From assembly GCA_964350315.1 (NCBI GenBank), contig CAYGJD010000017.1, positions 1-30,004 on the forward strand: a stretch of DNA of 30,004 nucleotides. The letters run 5' to 3'. The position numbers and the translations under genes are program-made. Shown piece by piece: positions 24,474 through 30,004 of the stretch (within the stretch, counting starts at the first letter, position 1; every line of letters starts with the position of its first letter). The notes beneath the pieces are model-generated. The model ran no database searches, had not been told where the DNA came from, and saw only the letters and a list, made by a program, of their open reading frames with translations. Source of the DNA: JAJZEO01 sp964350315 (GTDB lineage Bacteria > Chlamydiota > Chlamydiia > Chlamydiales > 2-12-FULL-49-11).

Positions 24474-25598
24474 ATGAGTTGCACTGAAAATGTTGAAGAA
24501 GTTGAAGTTTTATTGCCAAAACTTGGTGAAAGTATCTACCAAGCAATTGTTGTAAAATGGATAAAGAAAGAGGGCGATTTAGTTCAAAGGGATGAGCCTG
24601 TTGTTGAAGTTTTAACAGACAAGGTTGCAAGTGAAATCCCTGCCCCCAAAAGCGGTATAATTACGAGGTGCTTGAAGCAAGAAAATCAAGAGTGTCAGGT
24701 AGGAGAGCTTTTATTTACAATCACTCCCGCACTCAAAAATCAGGAAAGTGTTGACCCACCTTCTTTTTCACCTTCAGTAATGCGAATTGCAAATGAAAAA
24801 GGTGTTTCATTGCATGAATTGAAGCAAATTAAAGGGTCAGGAGAGAATGATCGCCTGACAAAGAAGGATCTTTTAGCTTATCTTGAGAAAAACAGCCCAT
24901 CGCCAATGGAAACGATTTTTGAGCAATTGAATTCTAAAGGTCATTTTGAAGTCAAAATGAGTGCTAGAAGGAAAGAGACGGCGCTTGCAATGCAGAAGTC
25001 AAACCAAGAAATCCCCACAGCTTATTTCATCTCAGAAGTTGATGTAACTCACGTTGTTGAAGTTGTTAAAGAATCGAAAAAAAATGGCAATAAACTCACT
25101 GTTACAAGTTTTGTTATTCGAGCAATCGCACTAGCTCTTGAGAAATACCCACACCTAAATGCAAGGTTGAAAGGGGATGTGATTGAAGTGTTAGAAGATA
25201 TAAATTTAGGGATAGCTGTTTCTGTTGCAGATACCATAGCTGTTCCTGTAATTGAAAAATGTCAAGACTTAGACATCTCTCAAATCGCTAAAAGATTGAA
25301 TCTACTTGTTGAAAAAGCACGGAATGGGAAATTAGCAAGTGAGGAAGTCTCTTCAGGAACGATAACCATGACAAATTTCGGAATGGCAAAAATGCAAATT
25401 GGCCTTCCTATTATTCGTCCTGGTGAGACAGCTATAATTGGTGTTGGTGTGATAGAGAGAAGGCTTGTTGTAAAGCCTGGCGATAATGTTCAAATTCGAT
25501 CGATGATGAACATATCATTAGCGTTTGATCATAGAATAATTGATGGGATGTATGCAGCTTCATTTTTAAATCTTCTCAAGCAAGAACTTGAGAAGTAG
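24474..25598 (+). CDS. Dihydrolipoamide acyltransferase (E2) of a 2-oxoacid dehydrogenase, orphan
   Basis: This is a 374-residue E2 with the normal domain order. It has one lipoyl domain (9-83) with the lipoylated Lys50 in LTDKVASEIPAP, a peripheral-subunit-binding domain (about 98-139; FSPSVMRIANEKGVSLHELK) and a catalytic domain (155-374) with DHRIIDG (His353, Asp357). The overall type resembles branched-chain or 2-oxoglutarate E2. No E1 or E3 gene is near, so its partners must be encoded elsewhere. The stop is 1 nt from the convergent icd stop, with no terminator between. Confidence 0.9.
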   Translation: MSCTENVEEVEVLLPKLGESIYQAIVVKWIKKEGDLVQRDEPVVEVLTDKVASEIPAPKSGIITRCLKQENQECQVGELLFTITPALKNQESVDPPSFSPSVMRIANEKGVSLHELKQIKGSGENDRLTKKDLLAYLEKNSPSPMETIFEQLNSKGHFEVKMSARRKETALAMQKSNQEIPTAYFISEVDVTHVVEVVKESKKNGNKLTVTSFVIRAIALALEKYPHLNARLKGDVIEVLEDINLGIAVSVADTIAVPVIEKCQDLDISQIAKRLNLLVEKARNGKLASEEVSSGTITMTNFGMAKMQIGLPIIRPGETAIIGVGVIERRLVVKPGDNVQIRSMMNISLAFDHRIIDGMYAASFLNLLKQELEK

Positions 25599-25599
25599 A

Positions 25600-26820
25600 T
25601 CAATCTTTGTGTGTAAGTAAAGAGTGTCTAAGTTGTTCTGCGACCTTATCTATAAATGAGTCTGTGTCTAAGTGGTGATCAATTTTAGCAAGTAGAGCCA
25701 GATCTTTTGTCATGTGCCCGCACTCGATTGTTTTTATGCAGGCTTTTTCAAGTTTAGCGCTAAAATCAATGACATCTTGAGATTTGTCCATTTGACCACG
25801 ATGCTTAAGTGCATTCGACCAGGCAAAAATCGATGCAACGGGATTCGTTGAAGTTTTTTTCCCTTTTTCATATTGTCTAAAGTGTCTTGTAACTGTTCCA
25901 TGTGCAGCTTCTGCTTCAATAGTTTTTCCATCAGGTGTCATTAAAACACTAGTCATCATACCAAGTGATCCGAAACCTTGCGCAATACTGTCAGACTGAA
26001 CATCGCCGTCATAATTTTTGCAGGCCCAAACAAACCCACCCTCATTTTTCATAGCAAAAGCAACCATGTCATCAATAAGTCGGTGTTCGTAAGTTAAGCC
26101 CCTTTTTTCGAAATGACTTTTAAATTCATTCTGATAAATATCGGCAAAAATTTGAATGAAACGGCCATCATAGACTTTCAGAATTGTATTTTTTGTAGAC
26201 ATATAGAGGGGAATGTTTCTTTCAAGAGCATAGTTCATGCTAGATCGTGCAAAATCTTTGATAGAAGAGTCTAAATTATACATAGCCATGGCAATGCCCG
26301 GTTCCTTAAAGTCATAAACATCGTGAACGATGCTCTCACCATTAGTGCCGTGCCATGAGATAGTTAGCTTTCCTGGTCCTGGGACTTGGAAGTTTGTAGA
26401 TTTATATTGGTCTCCAAATGCATGTCGTCCGATAATGATTGGCTTTTTCCAGCTTGTGACAAGTCTTGGGATGTTTTTGCATATGATAGGTTCTCTGAAA
26501 ATTGTTCCGCCAAGAATATTTCGAATGGTCCCATTAGGAGAATGGTACATCTTCTTTAGTCCGAATTCTTTAACTCTTTTTTCGTCAGGAGTGATTGTGG
26601 CACACTTAACGCCAACGCCATGTTTTTTTATTGCGTGTGCAGCATCAATTGTAATTTGATCGTTAGTTTCGTCTCGCTTTTGAATCCCTAAGTCGTAGTA
26701 AATTAGCTCAATATCAAGATGGGGATAGATCAGAGCATCTTTTATTCTTTGCCAAATAACGCGAGTCATTTCATCGCCATCAAGTTCAACTATTGGTGTG
26801 TGGACTTTTATCTTGCTCAT
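25600..26820 (-). CDS. icd: NADP-dependent isocitrate dehydrogenase (eukaryote-like homodimeric type)
   Basis: The enzyme has 406 residues from ATG 26820, which has AAGGAG 5 nt upstream. A longer open frame to 26907 is not preferred. It oxidises isocitrate to 2-oxoglutarate. Substrate residues SPNGTIRN (94-101), Arg109 and Arg132 in IIGRHAFGDQY fall at the same numbers as in human IDH1, and YMSTKNT carries the catalytic Lys. IDDMVA, NYDGDVQSD and AAHGTVTRH complete the site. Phe replaces Tyr135 of IDH1. This is the IDH1/2-like subfamily, not the E. coli Icd type. Chlamydia trachomatis lacks the enzyme, while environmental chlamydiae have a complete TCA cycle. Confidence 0.95.
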   Translation of the reverse strand: MSKIKVHTPIVELDGDEMTRVIWQRIKDALIYPHLDIELIYYDLGIQKRDETNDQITIDAAHAIKKHGVGVKCATITPDEKRVKEFGLKKMYHSPNGTIRNILGGTIFREPIICKNIPRLVTSWKKPIIIGRHAFGDQYKSTNFQVPGPGKLTISWHGTNGESIVHDVYDFKEPGIAMAMYNLDSSIKDFARSSMNYALERNIPLYMSTKNTILKVYDGRFIQIFADIYQNEFKSHFEKRGLTYEHRLIDDMVAFAMKNEGGFVWACKNYDGDVQSDSIAQGFGSLGMMTSVLMTPDGKTIEAEAAHGTVTRHFRQYEKGKKTSTNPVASIFAWSNALKHRGQMDKSQDVIDFSAKLEKACIKTIECGHMTKDLALLAKIDHHLDTDSFIDKVAEQLRHSLLTHKD

Positions 26821-26850
26821 TGAGGCTCCTTGCTCTATTATCAGATTTAT

Positions 26851-27834
26851 ATGCTGAGAGATATCTTTACAAGTCAAAGACAATTCATCAATTACTTTTT
26901 TGATCATGTTAATCTTGATGATGCAGAAAAAGTAATGGCAAGCTTCTTGAGTTGCAAGGGGATAGTCATCTTCACGGGCGTTGGAAAAAGTGGAATAATT
27001 GCAGATAAATTAGCAAAAACTCTTCTTTCAACAGGAACGAAATCCCTTTATTTACCAGCCTCAAGTGCAATCCATGGCGATATTGGAATGGTGTCACAAG
27101 ACGATCTAGTTGTGGTGCTTAGCAAAAGTGGAAAAAGCCCTGAGATTCTTGAATTAGCAAAAATTATGAAAAAACGCAAAATTGCAACAATGGCTTGGAT
27201 TTCTGATGCGGGTTCATCATTAAGCCAGATTGTCGATGATGCTGTTACTTTGCCTTTGCAAAGCGAAATTTGTCCATTTGGCTTAGCTCCAACTACTTCA
27301 ACTGCAGTTCAGCTTATTTTTGGGGATATCATAGCAGTTGCGTTGATGAAGGCCAAAAAGTTCAGTTTAGACCAGTATGCCCTCAATCATCCAGGGGGCG
27401 CTATCGGGAAGATGATAGCTCAGTCTGTGAGTGATGTGATGATAAAAGGGGATCAACTACCCATCTGCTATGAAGCAGATAAGATAAAAGATGTCTTAGT
27501 TGAGCTCTCAAATAAGCGGTGTGGCTGCTTATTGGTTTTAGATTCAAACAAAAAATTGAGCGGTATATTTACAGACGGTGACTTAAGACGTTTTATTGAA
27601 AAGGAAAAGGGGAAAGCTTTTTCAACAAAGATGAAAGACCTGATTACAAGGGAATTTCTTTTTACAACCCCTGATACTTTAACATCTCAAGCCTTAGAGC
27701 AAATGGAATCAGAGAAAAAAGTAATGGTTCTCCCTGTTCTAGAACAAGGCGAACTTGTTGGGTTAATTCATATTCATCATATTCTTTCTCCGATTTATCA
27801 CTCTCAGAAGAAAGAAGTTCAATTTTTTAAATAG
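26851..27834 (+). CDS. kdsD: Arabinose-5-phosphate isomerase (KdsD/KpsF/GutQ family)
   Basis: The protein has 327 residues from ATG 26851. TTG 26830 is an in-frame alternative, and neither has a clear ribosome site. The SIS domain (36-170) has FTGVGKSG (41-48), SSAIHGD (71-77), VVLSKSGKSPEI (88-99) and an ALNHPGGAIGK motif, typical of KdsD. A pair of CBS domains follows (about 205-327; IFTDGDLRRF). It converts ribulose-5-P to arabinose-5-P for KDO synthesis, the inner core sugar of lipopolysaccharide. It diverges from icd with only 30 nt between starts, so the two promoters must overlap one another or lie in the coding regions. Confidence 0.94.
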   Translation: MLRDIFTSQRQFINYFFDHVNLDDAEKVMASFLSCKGIVIFTGVGKSGIIADKLAKTLLSTGTKSLYLPASSAIHGDIGMVSQDDLVVVLSKSGKSPEILELAKIMKKRKIATMAWISDAGSSLSQIVDDAVTLPLQSEICPFGLAPTTSTAVQLIFGDIIAVALMKAKKFSLDQYALNHPGGAIGKMIAQSVSDVMIKGDQLPICYEADKIKDVLVELSNKRCGCLLVLDSNKKLSGIFTDGDLRRFIEKEKGKAFSTKMKDLITREFLFTTPDTLTSQALEQMESEKKVMVLPVLEQGELVGLIHIHHILSPIYHSQKKEVQFFK

Positions 27835-27918
27835 ATCTAGCAATAAAAACTCAGACTTTTTATTAGGAAAGTATGGCTGGGCATGATAGGATGTCTGCTA
27901 AAAGTCTTATGGGGCAAC

Positions 27919-29190
27919 ATGCTAACAAATCTTTCTCTCTATCTAATTGTATTCACTTTTGCCGTTGGATATCTGGCAATCATATTTGAATTTTTTGTGA
28001 AAATTAATAAGACAGCAGTTGGGATTGCATTAGCAGGCCTTTGTTGGATGATTTATTTTCTCAGCGATCCCACAGCAGTTCATGAAACAACGGCTGAATT
28101 GGCTCACCATTTAGGAGATATTTCCCAGATCATTTTCTTTTTGCTCGGAGCTATGACACTTGTTGAATTGATTGACTCACACAAAGGTTTTGATACAATA
28201 GTTGGTTGGATCCATACAAAATCAAAAAGAAATCTTTTGATAATGGTTTCTTTCTTAGCATTTTTTCTCTCTGCAGTTCTTGACAACTTAACGACTACGA
28301 TTTTAATGATTTCTATCCTAAGAAAGCTTGTGCCTAGCAGCAAAGAAAGGCTAATTCTCAATATAATGGTTGTCATTTCTGCAAATTCTGGTGGAGCATG
28401 GACTCCGATCGGTGATGTTACAACTACAATGCTTTGGATTAACAATCGCGTATCGACACTTATGGTAATGAAAGAAATCTTCCTTCCTTCTCTAATGTCG
28501 ATGTTAGTTCCACTTGGGATTTTCCTTACCTCTGTTAAAGGAAATTATCCAAAGCCTAAAATTAACTACAAAGATACCGAAAAAGAACCAGGAGCAAAGC
28601 TTGTTTTTGTGATGGGTCTTTTATCTTTAATTTCTGTGCCTGTGATTAAATATCTTACAGGAATGCCACCGTTTATGGGCATGTTGATAGCTCTTGCAGT
28701 TCTTTGGATAATAACTGATGCTCTCCACTTTAAATATGATGATAGACAGCACTTGCGCGTTCCTTTTATTCTAACAAAGATTGATGTTTCAACAGTTCTG
28801 TTTTTCTTAGGTATCTTATTGTCAATCGACGCATTGGAATCGATTGGTATTTTGAAGACGCTAGCCTACGGACTTGATTCAACAATCAAAAGTCCGACTT
28901 TAATTGCTACGGCAATAGGGCTTATATCAGCAGTAATTGATAACGTTCCACTTGTTGCGGCTTCAATGGGTATGTATGATTTAGCAACCTATCCGCTTGA
29001 TTCACAATTTTGGCTTTTAGTCGCCTACACAGCAGGAACAGGAGGGTCAATACTCTCTATTGGTTCTGCAGCAGGCGTTGCCTTGATGGGTATTGAAAAG
29101 GTAGACTTTATCACATACTGTAAGAAAGCAACTATACCTGCTTTTATTGGTTATGCAGCTGGAATCGGAGTCTACGTTCTAGTTCGGTAG
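27919..29190 (+). CDS. nhaD: Na+/H+ antiporter, NhaD family
   Basis: The protein has 423 residues from ATG 27919, which has GGGG 4 nt upstream. ATG 27883 would add 12 residues. It is a polytopic inner-membrane protein of the ion transporter superfamily with about 12 spans. Diagnostic segments are FLSAVLDNLTTTILM and VVISANSGGAWTPIGDVTTTMLW in the first half and ISAVIDNVPLVAA with TAGTGGSILSIGSAAGVALMG in the second, giving the paired DN-type inverted-repeat motifs. It exchanges Na+ (or Li+) for H+, fitting a bacterium that uses sodium-coupled uptake such as the Glu symporter upstream. Its end overlaps the convergent gene at 29172 by 19 nt. Confidence 0.92.
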   Translation: MLTNLSLYLIVFTFAVGYLAIIFEFFVKINKTAVGIALAGLCWMIYFLSDPTAVHETTAELAHHLGDISQIIFFLLGAMTLVELIDSHKGFDTIVGWIHTKSKRNLLIMVSFLAFFLSAVLDNLTTTILMISILRKLVPSSKERLILNIMVVISANSGGAWTPIGDVTTTMLWINNRVSTLMVMKEIFLPSLMSMLVPLGIFLTSVKGNYPKPKINYKDTEKEPGAKLVFVMGLLSLISVPVIKYLTGMPPFMGMLIALAVLWIITDALHFKYDDRQHLRVPFILTKIDVSTVLFFLGILLSIDALESIGILKTLAYGLDSTIKSPTLIATAIGLISAVIDNVPLVAASMGMYDLATYPLDSQFWLLVAYTAGTGGSILSIGSAAGVALMGIEKVDFITYCKKATIPAFIGYAAGIGVYVLVR

Positions 29191-29879
29191 GTTCTGTTTT
29201 CAATTCTTAGAATTGGTTCTAAGCTTAAGATGTATTTTTGGAATTCTCCATGCTTTGGAAGGCTAATAGGTTCCCTATTTCTTGCCTGAGATTCTGATTT
29301 AATTTTATGTTGAAACCTTGTCCCTGCGATTGTTTTCCAAAAATTGATAACAGTCGGCCCACGATGATCGCTTAGTTCATTTCCCAAGATAATAGTTGGG
29401 CCATAGTAAGCAATCAATGTTGGGGGATCTAGAGCTATTCTATAGGCGACCCCCTTTTGATCTTCTAGCCCTGAACAAGTTACTTGTTTGTTTAAATTGG
29501 AAAGAACAAGAAAGATGTCTAGTACGATTGTGTCAATGACAGGAAAATTAACTTCTCTCATCATCCATTTGATCTTAAGAACATCTTCGTTTGGGTCATT
29601 ATTATTGAATATAATTGCAGCGGCGGGGAGGGTTCTTCCAAACATTTGGTGAGATAGGAAGTTTAGTTCTTGCTGGACATAAAGACTGGAAGAAGCGATT
29701 GTCTGAATTGAATTTGTAGAAGAAGACCTACGAAGGCATGAAAAAAAACACCAGCGCCTTTTTCTTTTTGGAGAAACTTTAGAAGAATCTTTTGTTTCTT
29801 GGTTTTCTTCAAGAGGTGGTAGATTAGCAAGGTCATCAGTAGAAGGCCAGGCTGTTCGTGCGTTACAAACATCTAACAT
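29172..29879 (-). CDS. Unknown 235-residue protein with disordered basic N-terminus
   Basis: No family is recognised. Residues 1-30 are polar and acidic, followed by a very basic Cys-containing patch KRKRRWCFFSCLRR (38-51) and a Ser-rich stretch. From about residue 68 it is globular, with mixed strands (LPAAAIIFNNND, DTIVLDIFLVLSNLN, PTLIAYYGPTIILGNEL). It has no signal peptide and no long membrane span. A good AAAAGGAG site lies 6 nt before ATG 29879, and an inverted repeat lies upstream (29915-29941). A disordered polar N-terminus would fit a type III secreted protein, but that is only a possibility. Confidence 0.6.
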   Translation of the reverse strand: MLDVCNARTAWPSTDDLANLPPLEENQETKDSSKVSPKRKRRWCFFSCLRRSSSTNSIQTIASSSLYVQQELNFLSHQMFGRTLPAAAIIFNNNDPNEDVLKIKWMMREVNFPVIDTIVLDIFLVLSNLNKQVTCSGLEDQKGVAYRIALDPPTLIAYYGPTIILGNELSDHRGPTVINFWKTIAGTRFQHKIKSESQARNREPISLPKHGEFQKYILSLEPILRIENRTYRTRT

Positions 29880-29914
29880 TTTGTTCTCCTTTTTTAGTAA
29901 AATAAAAAGTTAAC

Positions 29915-29941
29915 AAAATCTTTATAATATGTAAAGATTTT
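29915..29941. promoter_or_regulatory. Perfect 10-bp inverted repeat upstream of the 235-residue gene
   Basis: AAAATCTTTA (29915-29924) and TAAAGATTTT (29932-29941) are separated by TAATATG. The repeat lies 36 nt upstream of the minus-strand start at 29879. It could be an operator, or part of the promoter itself (minus strand TATTAT within the loop region). There is no T-run in a position that would make it a convincing terminator for a known gene. Confidence 0.4.
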
Positions 29942-30004
29942 TAGATTGTTTTCTAAAAATTCGTGCGCAGTATTGAAAACGCTCAGTTGACACTTCTTCT
30001 CCTT

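Overview
The window is AT-rich chromosomal DNA from a member of the Chlamydiota, most likely an environmental (amoeba- or arthropod-associated) lineage rather than Chlamydia itself. The evidence is gene content and order. A znuA/znuC/znuB-type metal ABC operon runs into rplU-rpmA-obgE, and there is an nrdR-dksA-lspA cluster. Also present are trmH/rluA-type RNA enzymes, lpxK, a glutamate symporter, an orphan 2-oxoacid dehydrogenase E2, a KdsD-type isomerase and nhaD, in neighbourhoods I recall from chlamydial genomes. A complete NADP-isocitrate dehydrogenase, which Chlamydia trachomatis lacks, points to the environmental families. The genus cannot be fixed from the sequence alone.

Layout. (1) Positions 1-4140 form a mosaic built on tRNA-Phe. 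The 3' part of a good tRNA-Phe opens the window, and two degenerate tRNA-Phe copies follow inside a perfect 147-bp direct repeat (1539-1685 and 3991-4137). Between the copies lie a FAD monooxygenase gene and a two-gene module (GT92 glycosyltransferase plus alginate-lyase-like protein, both with signal peptides). (2) 4239-8837 holds a short exported methyltransferase-like protein, a small coiled-coil protein, an outer-membrane beta-barrel, a 673-residue membrane protein and a 162-residue unknown. (3) 8954-13074, minus strand, carries the metal-uptake ABC operon followed by rplU-rpmA-obgE, which has its own promoter inside the end of the permease gene. (4) 13216-14430 holds an unknown helical protein, tRNA-Ser(GGA), and a 119-bp tandem repeat that starts inside the tRNA 3' end and copies its terminator. 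(5) 14431-20996, plus strand, is a tightly overlapping run: nrdR, dksA-like, lspA, an unknown, cinA, trmH-type, rluA-type, a GT47/exostosin-like glycosyltransferase and an exported unknown. (6) 21017-30004 holds asd (minus), lpxK, gltT, the E2, icd (minus), kdsD, nhaD and a minus-strand unknown.

How it fits together. The housekeeping blocks serve translation (L21, L27, ObgE, RNA modification), envelope building (LspA, LpxK, KdsD), nutrient and ion exchange (metal ABC, Glu/Asp symporter, Na+/H+ antiporter), the TCA cycle (Icd) and diaminopimelate/lysine precursor supply (Asd). The accessory layer is dominated by exported or envelope proteins, several of them glycan-active, as would suit an intracellular bacterium handling its own surface or host glycans. 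I found no CRISPR array, transposase or integrase. The most unusual structures are the two tRNA-anchored repeat systems (tRNA-Phe and tRNA-Ser), followed by a P-loop substitution in LpxK and an isocitrate dehydrogenase that closely resembles the eukaryotic enzyme.
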